Source: Bacteroidales bacterium UBA1189
GTDB taxonomy: Bacteria; Bacteroidota; Bacteroidia; Bacteroidales; Bacteroidaceae
Reading direction: 5' to 3'
Assembly: GCA_002309805.1 (NCBI GenBank)
Contig: DBYJ01000010.1
Location: 4,252-68,251 of the forward strand
Length of the DNA stretch: 64,000 bases
Position 1 is the stretch's first letter. Each line of letters opens with the position of its first letter. Both the position numbers and the translations under genes were made by a program. The notes beneath the pieces were generated by a model, which was not told the origin of the DNA, did not search any database, and saw only the letters and a list, made by a program, of their open reading frames with translations. Positions 23,562-33,223 of this stretch are shown here, piece after piece.

Positions 23562-24854
23562 TCAAAACGAATCTGCACTGAATTGTTTCAATCCCAAATC
23601 ATATTCCTCTTTGAGAGAGTTATAATCATCAAATAATATGATCATGTTATCTCCATTCTTATCTTCAATCCGCAGATACTCGTTGATAGCCGCTATAGTA
23701 TCACAAAGATGATTGCAGTTCTCGCCGTAGATTCGAATAATACCAATGCAAGATACCGCAGGAACATTATGCCCACCTCTTTTAGGAATGTCTATTATAA
23801 CATTGGGCATTTTTCCGATTCTATCAAGTCCTTTCGTAGAAACGACTTGCCCTGCATATTTTGAAAACAAGTGATAAGAAGCACTTGTAGAAGGATAAAA
23901 CTGACTCAACCCCATCGGCAAGTCTTCGACAGTATGCTTTTTCCCCTGAGCACATTCAATCATCCAACGAATAGAGTTAAATCCAAAGACTTTTTCATAC
24001 CATGTATAGAGCATGGTGGCACCAAACCGGTAGCCCATCTCAAAAAGATAGAAATGGCCATCATCGTCACGTATACACTCTACCCAAGCAATACCATCCC
24101 TACAACCAGCTCGTCTGAAAACCTCTATGACAGAATCATTCACTTCTTCCAAGTACTGCTTCAAATAAGCTGATGTTGTATAAACCAAAGAATAAAGGTT
24201 GTTACGCTGTCCAGGCTGATGATGTTCAGATCCAAAATAAAGCAAACGGGCCTCACCCTCCGCTATGACATAGTGTGCGGCAAACTCTGGACCATGTAAT
24301 TCCTTTTCCACAATTATGGCCTCATTGTCAGAGATACTCCTCGCATATTTATAGGCGTTTACCAGTTCGCCTTTATTAGTACAATAGCTCATCCCTCTAT
24401 TGCCGCTCTTATCCACAGGCTTCACTACCACAGGAAATGAAACAGACTTCAATTCGCTTTCCGAAAGTTCTGACGTAAGATAATAGTCTTTAGCCACAGG
24501 AGCTCCGACCTCTTTACATAGTTCCTTGAACATACGCTTGTTGCGCCCTATCTCCCATGCTCTCTCATTATCGCAATATACAGAGAGTCCGAGTCTAACA
24601 CACAGCTGACGGCAGCATGAAGTGTTGAAATCGCTGGCACCCGTTACTACGGCACCTACACCATTTTCCCTGCATCTCTTTTCTAAGGTGTCAATATCTG
24701 TCGTGCTAAGCATCCATGCCTCGTCAGCCTCCTGCTTAGTAGGTGAAGTTTCCATCAGATCTGCTGCAATCACATACAACCCCATCCGATGACCTTCACG
24801 CACAAGATCAAGAGTCCCATAGTCACTCCCTAAAACTAATAATTTCCCGTTCAT
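23562..24854 (-). CDS. ATP-grasp ligase (second of two)
   Basis: 430 residues. The N-terminal nucleotide fold (KLLVLGSDYGTLDLVREGHR) precedes an ATP-grasp core with FPVVVKPVDKSGNRGMSYC, EKELHGPEFAAHYVI and FYLFEMGYRFGATM. It is longer than its neighbour at 21638 and only distantly similar, so it is probably a different step rather than a recent copy. The gene overlaps the upstream sugar transferase gene by 4 nt. It likely ligates a carboxylic acid to an amine; the substrate is not known. Confidence 0.85.
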   Translation of the reverse strand: MNGKLLVLGSDYGTLDLVREGHRMGLYVIAADLMETSPTKQEADEAWMLSTTDIDTLEKRCRENGVGAVVTGASDFNTSCCRQLCVRLGLSVYCDNERAWEIGRNKRMFKELCKEVGAPVAKDYYLTSELSESELKSVSFPVVVKPVDKSGNRGMSYCTNKGELVNAYKYARSISDNEAIIVEKELHGPEFAAHYVIAEGEARLLYFGSEHHQPGQRNNLYSLVYTTSAYLKQYLEEVNDSVIEVFRRAGCRDGIAWVECIRDDDGHFYLFEMGYRFGATMLYTWYEKVFGFNSIRWMIECAQGKKHTVEDLPMGLSQFYPSTSASYHLFSKYAGQVVSTKGLDRIGKMPNVIIDIPKRGGHNVPAVSCIGIIRIYGENCNHLCDTIAAINEYLRIEDKNGDNMIILFDDYNSLKEEYDLGLKQFSADSF

Positions 24855-25483
24855 TGTAAATGATGCTTGTTCATTTCCCTTTCAACATTCAACTTCATTC
24901 CGTTTTCGCCCGGAATCACATCAATGTCTTTACTCCGCACAACATCTGCAACAGTTTTAAGTAGCACACGACAGTCCATCCAGAAATTCAGATGTTCGGC
25001 ATAATAGGCATCGTATTCCAATTTCTCATCCCAATGAATATCATTACGCCCATTCACCTGTGCCCAACCAGTAATCCCTGGTCGTACAGAATGACGAAGT
25101 TTTTCCCGTTCGGTATAATAAGGTAAATACTCTGGAAGGAGTGGTCTAGGTCCTATCAAGGCCATATCACCTTTCAACACATTAAATAGTTGAGGGAGTT
25201 CATCAATCGAAGTCTTCCGCACAAAATTGCCAGCCTTTGTCAGCCTCTCCCTGTCTGGGAGAAGGTTGCCATCTGCATCTCGTTCATCAGTCATAGACTT
25301 GAACTTAACTATTTTGAAGATCTTCTCATCTTTCCCTGGTCGTTCCTGATAAAAGAAGGCACCTGCACCCTTATTCGCAAAATGCAACCATAGTGTTACA
25401 ATCAACAACAAAGGTGACAGGCATAAAAGAGCAATAAGAGAACTACAAAAATCTAAAAATCTTTTTAGAAAATGCTTGTACAT
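24851..25483 (-). CDS. Undecaprenyl-phosphate sugar phosphotransferase (PglC-like)
   Basis: 210 residues with one N-terminal hydrophobic segment (about 10-35) and the monotopic transferase signatures KRFLDFCSSLIALLCLSPLL, KFKSMTD, DELPQLFNVLKGDMALIGPRP and RPGITGWAQVNGRN. It starts the repeat unit by moving a sugar phosphate onto undecaprenyl phosphate. As a short form without the extra N-terminal helices of WbaP, it fits PglC-type enzymes, which often prefer diamino or N-acetylated sugars. This is consistent with an amino-sugar polysaccharide. Confidence 0.92.
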   Translation of the reverse strand: MYKHFLKRFLDFCSSLIALLCLSPLLLIVTLWLHFANKGAGAFFYQERPGKDEKIFKIVKFKSMTDERDADGNLLPDRERLTKAGNFVRKTSIDELPQLFNVLKGDMALIGPRPLLPEYLPYYTEREKLRHSVRPGITGWAQVNGRNDIHWDEKLEYDAYYAEHLNFWMDCRVLLKTVADVVRSKDIDVIPGENGMKLNVEREMNKHHLQ

Positions 25484-25486
25484 AAC

Positions 25487-26107
25487 CTAATTAAACCAGA
25501 ATCTAAACTTCCAACCAGGTTTCCATAGAGTCTTTACCACGACTTTCGACATTTTAAACATAAAATTGATATACCAATCAGGATAAGGACATCCATGGAT
25601 CCACCTGAAAACATAAATGCTGTAATAAGTTGCGTCTTTATATGTTGGAGAGAACAAAACAAACTTGCCCCCTGTCTTTTTTGCCATTTTCAAAACCACA
25701 TTATTATGCTCTGATGTATTAAAACCAACTATCTCTACCCCAGATTCCTCAATAACTTTTTTTCTAAGTTTCTGAAGCTCAAAATACACATCAGTTCCTT
25801 GATATTCTCTACGAATTCCATCTAGTCCACTATACAAAAACGGTTTTCCCTTAGTCCAATATTTCAACCATTTGTTTTTTTTGAATTTGAAATACTGAAG
25901 TGTCGTCGTACCCACTACCGTATCGCCATCTAAAGCAATTAAACAATAACCATTTCCGACCTTTCTCTCAAGCTCTTCTGGAGTTATTTTTAATCCCGGC
26001 ATTTCAAACCCTCTTTCACTGTTAATAGTATGAGCATCATGCAGGCAATCGGTGACAGCTTCCCATGAAACCCATTTGGGTTTCTCCATATATTTTATTT
26101 CTTCCAT
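25487..26107 (-). CDS. GNAT-like N-acyltransferase
   Basis: 206 residues from ATG 26107; an upstream alternative start would overlap the deacetylase gene. The middle (GNGYCLIALDGDTVVGTTTLQYF and a later IRREYQGTDVYFELQKL) matches the acyl-CoA-binding core of GNAT proteins, and the C-terminus is basic and aromatic. It could transfer an acyl group from CoA or a carrier protein to an amino sugar. Gaps of 3 and 10 nt to its neighbours place it firmly in the locus. Substrate unknown. Confidence 0.75.
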   Translation of the reverse strand: MEEIKYMEKPKWVSWEAVTDCLHDAHTINSERGFEMPGLKITPEELERKVGNGYCLIALDGDTVVGTTTLQYFKFKKNKWLKYWTKGKPFLYSGLDGIRREYQGTDVYFELQKLRKKVIEESGVEIVGFNTSEHNNVVLKMAKKTGGKFVLFSPTYKDATYYSIYVFRWIHGCPYPDWYINFMFKMSKVVVKTLWKPGWKFRFWFN

Positions 26108-26117
26108 TATCAAATAT

Positions 26118-26996
26118 TTATAATTCAAACACCTTTGTACTTTTCCAATCAACAGCCTTTTGCGCCTCCAAAATATTTATGAACATATTTTCCTTCAATA
26201 GTTTTTTTAACTTGCCAAGGACATCTCCCTTCCCTAAATTACTCTTGACATATCTGACCAAACGATTTCTCAATGTGCCGGATTCCTGGAAGTATTCCTC
26301 ATACTCATTTTTCGTCATCAGTGTCTGTTTTTCCCGTGTTAGATCGTTCATGTGAAAATAGCAGATATTATATTCTCGACCCTTTATAGTTCTATTCACA
26401 AACGAATAAGGCAACATTCTAAAATAACCACCACCTGAATAAACCATTTTTTTCCCACAGATTTTAGTCAAACAAATAGGATATTCATTGAGTATGGCTC
26501 CATGATAACCGATCCTGCACGGCGTATCCTGTGGAAAAGAAGGAAAACCACCAAAGTCCCTTGCCATAGGAAATATTGATGCATCATTTTCAATTCCACA
26601 TTCTGCTAAAACCTCTATTGCCCAAGGATTACTTGATGTTATGGAAAAAGCAGGGGCACGATAACTTACAACCTTCTTCCCTGAAAGATCCTCCAATGCT
26701 TTGAGTGCCTCTAAGGTATCTATTCGTAAGCTTTTATCATCCATCTTTGTTAGCCAAAGATGTTTATTAGAATGGCAGCCTATATCATGACCATGTTCCG
26801 CAATAGACTTAATTACATACGGAAAATCTGTTGCCAACTTTCCCAAACAGAAGAATGTTGCTTTGAGGTTCACTTCATCAAGCAAATCCAGGGTTCTGGA
26901 CAACGTATCATCAAATAAGTCATACTTGAACTTACGACCTCCATAATGAGCTTCCTCATTATACCACTCTTCAGTATCAAATGTCAAAATGTTCAT
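26118..26996 (-). CDS. Polysaccharide deacetylase-like protein
   Basis: 292 residues. Carbohydrate esterase 4 family signs are TFDTEEWYNEE near the start with the first metal aspartate, ATFFCLGKLA, GHDIGCHSNKH with the histidine pair, and YRAPAFSITS. It removes N-acetyl groups from sugar chains or precursors. There is no signal peptide, so it probably acts on a cytoplasmic precursor, freeing an amine that could then receive another acyl group. That order of events is inference. Confidence 0.87.
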   Translation of the reverse strand: MNILTFDTEEWYNEEAHYGGRKFKYDLFDDTLSRTLDLLDEVNLKATFFCLGKLATDFPYVIKSIAEHGHDIGCHSNKHLWLTKMDDKSLRIDTLEALKALEDLSGKKVVSYRAPAFSITSSNPWAIEVLAECGIENDASIFPMARDFGGFPSFPQDTPCRIGYHGAILNEYPICLTKICGKKMVYSGGGYFRMLPYSFVNRTIKGREYNICYFHMNDLTREKQTLMTKNEYEEYFQESGTLRNRLVRYVKSNLGKGDVLGKLKKLLKENMFINILEAQKAVDWKSTKVFEL

Positions 26997-27051
26997 GAAA
27001 AAGCGTTCTTTTTATTATAAAACTTCTTTTAAACTATTCTTCTTATTAATA

Positions 27052-27825
27052 TCATTTTACGCTATAACCTCCATCAACAAATAAATTAGTGCCCGTTACC
27101 CAACGAGAAGCATCGCTTAACAGAAAAATACAAGCATTCGCGACGTCTGAAATCTCTCCTAATCCAAGCAAGTGCTGAGCCTCCAAAACAGCACGTTTTT
27201 CTGGGTCTTTCATGTGGGGTAAATTCATGTTAATAGGCGTACAAATTGCTCCTGGAGAAATCGAATTAACACGTATTTTTCTCCTTGCTAATTCACAAGC
27301 AAGATGCTTTGAAAGATTAAGAAGTGCAGCTTTCGTCATTCCATATGTTGACTTACCTATCTCACCAAGATTGCCCGCGACAGAGGAAAAGAACACAACA
27401 CTTCCACCTTCTTTTGCCCAGTTTCCAACCCTACAACATTCTTGAGTCAGGAAGTAAGCCGTATAGACATTTACATGAAAAAACTTATCCAGTTCTTCTG
27501 GCTTTGTAATTTTGAAAAGATTTGTAGTCGAAATACCTGCACAATTGAGCAATCCATTAATTTTTCCAACTTGATTAACGGCCTCTTTAATAACCTGTGA
27601 AACCTTATCGTAGTCCAAAAGATTCAGGCAAGAATAAAAATGATACTCTGGAGAATCGACCAACTTCATCGTTTCAGCAAGTCCTACTCCATTAAGATCC
27701 AACAAAATAAGACGTGCGCCCATCTTAGAACAGCTAATTGCACATTGACGAGCAATACCCGATGCAGCACCAGATATTACCACCACTTTGTCCTTTAGAG
27801 AAAACGGATTAAACAGCGTGTCCAT
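27052..27825 (-). CDS. Short-chain dehydrogenase/reductase of acyl module 3
   Basis: 257 residues from ATG 27825. Rossmann-fold SDR with SGAASGIARQCA at the cofactor site, LLNCAGIST, and a catalytic S-x(12)-Y-x(3)-K pattern (FFSSVAG ... STYGMTKAA). It resembles FabG-type 3-ketoacyl reductases and the SDRs at 40807 and 41561, sharing the NPFSLK or NPFSLE start. It overlaps its KASIII gene by 17 nt and most likely reduces the keto group made by that enzyme. Confidence 0.88.
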   Translation of the reverse strand: MDTLFNPFSLKDKVVVISGAASGIARQCAISCSKMGARLILLDLNGVGLAETMKLVDSPEYHFYSCLNLLDYDKVSQVIKEAVNQVGKINGLLNCAGISTTNLFKITKPEELDKFFHVNVYTAYFLTQECCRVGNWAKEGGSVVFFSSVAGNLGEIGKSTYGMTKAALLNLSKHLACELARRKIRVNSISPGAICTPINMNLPHMKDPEKRAVLEAQHLLGLGEISDVANACIFLLSDASRWVTGTNLFVDGGYSVK

Positions 27826-28885
27826 CTTCAACCTCCATTATATCACTGATTTGACAATCCACGAATGGAACTATCCCCGTTGCCCACGTCATACCGACGC
27901 CGAATGCTGATAAAAGAAGGTCTTTTTTACCCGAAAGTTTTCCTTTGAGTTCACTGACAATGGTGAGAGGAACAGACACTGAAGATGTATTGCCAAACTT
28001 TGCAATTGTCGATGGTACCTTATTAAAATCAAGCTTCAACTTTTTTGCTATATAGCTATTGATAAAATTGTTTGCTTGATGAAAAATGATGTAATCAAAG
28101 TCTTCGACCTGATGATTAGAATAATACAACGTGTTTTTGATATCTCGGGGTATTTCGCGAATAACGAAATTAAAAACATCACCTCCACGCATATAACCTT
28201 GCTCATCACTACGCATATTACCGAATTCATCTACCACTTTCTCAACAACAGTTTCAGCCGAACTCATATGGCGATATCCACCAGCAGGAATCATAATAAG
28301 GTCTGCCCTTGAACCATCGGAATTAAGTGAAAATACACTCCTACCAAACTTCTTATCACGTTCAATGATTGCTGCGACACCTCCGTCCCCAAATAAAAAA
28401 GCGCTTCTCCTATCTCTCGGCGAGTATACTTTTGATCGAGTTTCTCCGTCTAATAACAGAGCTTTTTTCAAATTACCCTGTTCCATTAGACCATATACCA
28501 CTGAAAGTCCATAAAGAAAGGCTGAACATCCTAATGTTATATCAAAGGCGATTGTCCCATTGGGAAGTCCTAAACGATGTTGGAGTGTTACAGAAGTTGC
28601 TGGCATACGATAATCTGGTGTCTGAGAAATAAACACCAACAATTCTATTTCCTCCTTGTTAATATGATTATCCGCTATAACCTTCTCTGCTGCTACAAAA
28701 CACAAATCGGAGGAACATGTTGTTTCATCAGCGAAACGACGCTCCTCTATTCCGGTTTTTTCTACAATTTCATTGGCTTCTTCCTGTGTCCAGATTTCGG
28801 TATATTCTCTATTCCGTATTACTCGTTTTGGCACTGCAGCACCCAAAGCAGTAATACCAACTCCTTCAAACTCAAGAAATGCCAT
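27809..28885 (-). CDS. KASIII-type 3-oxoacyl synthase of acyl module 3
   Basis: 358 residues from ATG 28885 (MAFLEFEGVGITALGAAVPK), chosen because it sits 2 nt after the ACP stop codon. The thiolase-fold triad is visible: Cys120 in DITLGCSAFL, His in FHQANNF and Asn in FGNTSS. FabH-type enzymes condense an acyl-CoA or acyl-ACP starter with malonyl-ACP. It is one of three such genes in this locus and is paired with its own ACP and SDR. The general fabH of the cell is probably elsewhere. Confidence 0.9.
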   Translation of the reverse strand: MAFLEFEGVGITALGAAVPKRVIRNREYTEIWTQEEANEIVEKTGIEERRFADETTCSSDLCFVAAEKVIADNHINKEEIELLVFISQTPDYRMPATSVTLQHRLGLPNGTIAFDITLGCSAFLYGLSVVYGLMEQGNLKKALLLDGETRSKVYSPRDRRSAFLFGDGGVAAIIERDKKFGRSVFSLNSDGSRADLIMIPAGGYRHMSSAETVVEKVVDEFGNMRSDEQGYMRGGDVFNFVIREIPRDIKNTLYYSNHQVEDFDYIIFHQANNFINSYIAKKLKLDFNKVPSTIAKFGNTSSVSVPLTIVSELKGKLSGKKDLLLSAFGVGMTWATGIVPFVDCQISDIMEVEDGHAV

Positions 28886-28887
28886 GA

Positions 28888-29103
28888 TCAGTTTTTTGTG
28901 CAAATTTCGTAAATATCACCAACAGTTTGAAGAGTATTAAACTCTGCCTCCTCCATCTGTTTGTTATATTTATCATCCATAAGGGCAATAACACTCAGGT
29001 AAGCCATAGAATCCCATTCATCATATTTACGAAATTCGTCCTCCAGTCTTACCTCATCTTCACGCTCAATAGCTTCTTTAAATAAATTAAGAAATTCGTT
29101 CAT
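28888..29103 (-). CDS. Acyl carrier protein of acyl module 3
   Basis: 71 residues from ATG 29103; a GTG two codons upstream is less likely. The phosphopantetheine site is Ser32 in EWDSMAYLS. It is small, acidic and helical, as the family requires. It is followed 2 nt later by the KASIII gene, suggesting a dedicated carrier. Confidence 0.9.
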   Translation of the reverse strand: MNEFLNLFKEAIEREDEVRLEDEFRKYDEWDSMAYLSVIALMDDKYNKQMEEAEFNTLQTVGDIYEICTKN

Positions 29104-29164
29104 AATCACAAAATTTTAATGGTTTTTACAATAAACACTTATTTATCTTCTTTAATTCTCTATA

Positions 29165-30145
29165 TTAACGAACGTCAAAGTTTTGCAAACTAAAATCCCA
29201 TGAAGTAAAGTCGAGAGCAGTAGCTTCAAGTGTTTCGTCATCACTTATAACGTTAATAGTCAAAGGAAGTGGCTTGGGATCCATTCTATGAGGCACTTTA
29301 AATAGTAATGGTTGACGTAGGTTCATAGTTCCCACATACATAATAGCATCAACACCCTTCTCTCTCAAAAACACTTGTTTTGTTACAAATAAAAGTGATT
29401 TTAAAGATTTCCTTCCATTCTCTTTAAAATCCATAATATATACTACTTGTTTTCCTTCTTCTTCGCAAACACGATAATAGCCAATTAGATTACCTCTTTT
29501 ACATTCAAAGTAACGTCCTCTACTTTTATATCGTATATTATAGAAATCATTATTACATATTATCTCCAGTGGTTTTACAATGCCTTTAGAATTGTACACA
29601 TAATTTAACAATGATATAAAATAAAAATGTGTTTTCATCAAAATAGCAGACAATGCATTCAAGAAGCCAAGCCGTTTCTTTAATATCAAATTAAAAAAAT
29701 GTACAGGCAAAATGTAATAGTTTAGATAACCAACCATTTTTGCTTTATTTAATATGAGCGTGTATTTGAAAGAGTTTTTATTAGGAACACCTACTTTCAT
29801 TACCATGCCTTCATTTCTACAATATATAAAGAGTGCATCCATAAGATGCTTGAAAATAAAGACATCCTTTCTAAACTCTTTATTAACATATGTTCCCCCA
29901 CTTATACCTACTATTATTTTTTTTCCTTGGTATAAATATTGTGTTGGAACAATTGAGTTATATCCACGAATGGCACCGTCTTCCGTAAGGTCAAGAGCAT
30001 GATAGGAATATCCTAAAACGCTACATGAATAATTGACCTTCATTCTTTCAACTGTTTGACATTCACTAAATGAATCATTGAAACCATCTATGATTTTCCT
30101 CCATTCGGCATCCGTTAGTTCAAATGTTTTATATACTTTTATCAT
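29165..30145 (-). CDS. GNAT-like acyltransferase, long form
   Basis: 326 residues. The first 150 residues look like a GNAT domain (RGYNSIVPTQYLY, VGISGGTYVNKEFRKDVFIFKHLMD); the second half may hold a second related domain (LIGYYRVCEEEGKQVVYIMDF). It overlaps the upstream hexapeptide acyltransferase gene by 4 nt. The AT-rich composition matches its Wzx/Wzy neighbours. It is a candidate for transferring the hydroxyacyl group onto a sugar amine; the assignment is tentative. Confidence 0.65.
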   Translation of the reverse strand: MIKVYKTFELTDAEWRKIIDGFNDSFSECQTVERMKVNYSCSVLGYSYHALDLTEDGAIRGYNSIVPTQYLYQGKKIIVGISGGTYVNKEFRKDVFIFKHLMDALFIYCRNEGMVMKVGVPNKNSFKYTLILNKAKMVGYLNYYILPVHFFNLILKKRLGFLNALSAILMKTHFYFISLLNYVYNSKGIVKPLEIICNNDFYNIRYKSRGRYFECKRGNLIGYYRVCEEEGKQVVYIMDFKENGRKSLKSLLFVTKQVFLREKGVDAIMYVGTMNLRQPLLFKVPHRMDPKPLPLTINVISDDETLEATALDFTSWDFSLQNFDVR

Positions 30146-30588
30146 AAAGCTTCATTATTAGTTTTTATAAGACACCCTCGGTTACAAGAAATGCCTGTTT
30201 TAATAATCTTGGCTGGGTTTCCAGCAACAATACAATTATCCGGAACGTCTTTTGTTACGACGCTTCCCGCTCCCACAATGCAATGATTACCAATTCGAAT
30301 ACCAGGTAAAATTATTGCTCTAATCCCAACAAAACACTCTTCTCCGACATAAGTATCTGCAACAATTCCTCTACAAGCATCATGGCTCAAAATTACAGGG
30401 GATGATAACCAACTATTATCCCCAATATGAATACCCTTTGGATTAACCTTATCTAGAACAGCCTTTCTTGAAATACGGACACCTTTCCCAATGTCCATTC
30501 CATACACTTTTCTATAATAAAAGGGTACTATACTAACAGAAATACGATATATTTTTTTCCTTAGATAACTTAAAATGCCATTTTTCAT
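30142..30588 (-). CDS. Left-handed beta-helix acyltransferase
   Basis: 148 residues with hexapeptide repeats typical of the serine acetyltransferase/maltose acetyltransferase type: YVGEECFVGIRAIILPGIRIGNHCIVGAGSVV followed by PDNCIVAGNPAKII, and a likely catalytic His in LSHDAC. It O- or N-acetylates a sugar of the repeat unit using acetyl-CoA. It is shorter than a full serine acetyltransferase. Confidence 0.88.
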   Translation of the reverse strand: MKNGILSYLRKKIYRISVSIVPFYYRKVYGMDIGKGVRISRKAVLDKVNPKGIHIGDNSWLSSPVILSHDACRGIVADTYVGEECFVGIRAIILPGIRIGNHCIVGAGSVVTKDVPDNCIVAGNPAKIIKTGISCNRGCLIKTNNEAL

Positions 30589-30640
30589 AAAAACAAAAAT
30601 ATTAATCCAATTTGCAAAATCTCCTACTTCAAATATCCTT

Positions 30641-31804
30641 CTATTTGATACTTTTATAATAATTTATTTTATTATGATCAATATTTGGATTAAAAATACT
30701 ATGATATGGGTAATATTGATCAATGTATCGATACGGAACCCCTGGCTCTTTGTAAAAGTATTCTTTAACAGGGTAATAGGAAAAAAGGACAAGACACAAT
30801 GCTATGACAAAATGTCTAATCTGTTTAAACAAACCTGATGAAATATCTATAATCACATACGAGAACATCAAGTAAAATGACATATCAAAGTATTGCCTTA
30901 TTCTGAACAGAATTGGAATAGAATAATTCAATACCAGCATAAACAAGTATAATAGCCCTATTCCTCCTAAAAACAAATCTCTTTTTTTCCATGTAAAATA
31001 AAAAACCGTCAAAACAGTCAATAATAGTTGAATCATTCTACCTATGCCAATACCAATTTCTTTTGCTGCAAATTTCTCACTTTCAGCATACATCTCTGTT
31101 TGTTCTTGAAGACTATCACCTAGATAGCCACTGTTGATAATATTCATCATCAAAGAATTCATGTCCAATCTTGATAAAAAAATAACAAACATGAACGAAA
31201 AAGCCAACAATATGATTATTGTCCTCTTATTATATTTTAGAATTTTAAATACAATTAGTATCAAACCTATTAACGCAGTATTATGAAACATAAAAGCCCC
31301 AAAAAGCGACAGGGCTGCCAGTAAATATTTATCCCTTTTTAGAAATGAAATATAATAGAGCATAAAACCAACCGCGAAACTCTGTCTTAAAACATTGAAA
31401 TTAAAAATCAGGTATGTTGTTATTGCATATAAAGTAATACACATAAATACATATTTGCTTTCACGCCTGAAAAAAAAGAATATAGCCACATTAACGAATA
31501 TAGCCTGAATAAACTTAAAAAACATGAAATTATCGGTAATCTTCCGACAGCAAAAGGACAAGAGAACCCAACCAGGCTGACGTCTGCCCACCATATCATC
31601 TCCAAATCGTAGTTTATTGAAATCATGCTGATACATATACATGTATTGTGGAGTATCAGAACCAACCATATATTGGAAACCTGATAGGCAAATAAACCAA
31701 ATTAAAAGCAGATAATACCAAATCCACTTATTTTTGGTATATCCTAAAACATCAAACATCCATGTTAATATGATACAAAGTATCAAAGATCCCCAATAGA
31801 TCAT
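30641..31804 (-). CDS. EpsG-like polysaccharide polymerase (Wzy type)
   Basis: 387 residues with about ten hydrophobic segments, the pattern of EpsG-family repeat-unit polymerases. A conserved-type loop SDTPQYMYMYQHDF after the second helix and RRQPGWVLLSF fit the family. It would join repeat units on the outer face of the membrane. It overlaps the flippase gene by 4 nt. Very AT-rich. Confidence 0.85.
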   Translation of the reverse strand: MIYWGSLILCIILTWMFDVLGYTKNKWIWYYLLLIWFICLSGFQYMVGSDTPQYMYMYQHDFNKLRFGDDMVGRRQPGWVLLSFCCRKITDNFMFFKFIQAIFVNVAIFFFFRRESKYVFMCITLYAITTYLIFNFNVLRQSFAVGFMLYYISFLKRDKYLLAALSLFGAFMFHNTALIGLILIVFKILKYNKRTIIILLAFSFMFVIFLSRLDMNSLMMNIINSGYLGDSLQEQTEMYAESEKFAAKEIGIGIGRMIQLLLTVLTVFYFTWKKRDLFLGGIGLLYLFMLVLNYSIPILFRIRQYFDMSFYLMFSYVIIDISSGLFKQIRHFVIALCLVLFSYYPVKEYFYKEPGVPYRYIDQYYPYHSIFNPNIDHNKINYYKSIK

Positions 31805-33219
31805 TTGTGCACAAAGCTTAAGGCATAGTTTATCAACTCCTTTATTTCTTTTCTGAAAAAAACAAAAGATAAAATTAACAAAGATAAAAGCAATGCCATT
31901 TTAATATAAAACAAATGAACAAATAAGCTAATAAAAGCACTAGCACCTATCGTAAAAATAGTAATATATAAATACCTATAGCTTTTGACTGCATGGTAAT
32001 ATCTCTCCCCAATGTAAGTTTTTAATAACATTGCCGTAATACCCGCCGTAGCATTGGCTATAGCGATTCCTGATACACCCAAGGGTATTCGTAGCACTAA
32101 ACAAAGCACAATATTTACGAAAACTGAACCGCCAAAAACAATTAAGTTAAAGTACGTTTTTTTTGAAATATTAATACCCAAGCCCGTGGTTTCACCTATT
32201 ATATAGCAAACAGGTCCAAGAATTAAAAAAGGAAAGAAAGATTTTGCCGCTCTATATTTTTCGCCCAACAAAAGAAAAACTATGTCTTGAGATAACACGA
32301 GTAAAAGAGCAAATAATGCCAATACACAAACCAAATAACGATGCACTTTATCGAATTGTCCCGTCTGTACCTTATAATTCTCATATGTGTATGGTACCCA
32401 AAAAGTGTTAAACCCTGCTTGAATAATATTTATTACCGCAGCTAATGCAGCCGCAGATGTATAAATTCCAATACTATGATAGTCCATTGTCTTTTGCATG
32501 ACTATTTGCGGTATTGAATGGTTAGCCCACATCAATACAGAAACTGGAATAAGAGGAAGGGCGAATTTGAACATCTCCGATGCAAAAGATTTATCAAAAC
32601 TACGAATTGGCTCAAACCTTTTATGTTGAATAAGAAGAAATATTATCGCCAAGGCAAAGTGTGAAACCGTCAAAGCAATAAGGGCCGGTTTATAGGAAGG
32701 ATCCCAAAAACCCACGCCGAGATAAAGCACTTTCGACACCAACGTCATTAAAATTCCCTGAATAGTATACATCTTTATATTCTTCTCCATTCGATACGAA
32801 AGATTAAGGTATCGCAATGTTGCCGTACAAAAGACACTAAAGAAGAAAAGGAGCAATAAAAGATTATCTGTTTCCTCAAATAATTCCCATGATAGGAAAC
32901 TTTTGATTGGAAGAGACAAGATAACCACTGCGGCTAATAAAGTGTAGGTGATGCCAAAACAAAAAGTAAATAAATAACCTATAGATCTATTGTTTGGGCG
33001 TTCAAGATAGAAACGAGCAAAAGCTTGATCAAGTCCTATCATAATAAGGATTCCAAACAAATTGGTATATGTGTTGAAAATGTTAATTTTCCCCAACACT
33101 TCTGGAACATATAGACGAGTAGAAATTGGAGCAGTTATGAAACGGAGTGCAAATGACACCCACGTCACCATAGAAAACCCTACAAACTTCTTAACAAATG
33201 ATTTACCTGTTTCAGGCAT
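31801..33219 (-). CDS. Oligosaccharide flippase (Wzx, MATE-like)
   Basis: 472 residues with about 12-14 membrane segments and the family pattern of Wzx/RfbX (start FVKKFVGFSMVTWVSFALRF, then TRLYVPEVLGKINIFNTYTN). It moves lipid-linked repeat units across the inner membrane. The AT-rich composition resembles Wzy and the adjacent glycosyltransferase. Confidence 0.92.
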   Translation of the reverse strand: MPETGKSFVKKFVGFSMVTWVSFALRFITAPISTRLYVPEVLGKINIFNTYTNLFGILIMIGLDQAFARFYLERPNNRSIGYLFTFCFGITYTLLAAVVILSLPIKSFLSWELFEETDNLLLLLFFFSVFCTATLRYLNLSYRMEKNIKMYTIQGILMTLVSKVLYLGVGFWDPSYKPALIALTVSHFALAIIFLLIQHKRFEPIRSFDKSFASEMFKFALPLIPVSVLMWANHSIPQIVMQKTMDYHSIGIYTSAAALAAVINIIQAGFNTFWVPYTYENYKVQTGQFDKVHRYLVCVLALFALLLVLSQDIVFLLLGEKYRAAKSFFPFLILGPVCYIIGETTGLGINISKKTYFNLIVFGGSVFVNIVLCLVLRIPLGVSGIAIANATAGITAMLLKTYIGERYYHAVKSYRYLYITIFTIGASAFISLFVHLFYIKMALLLSLLILSFVFFRKEIKELINYALSFVHK

Positions 33220-33223
33220 ATTT

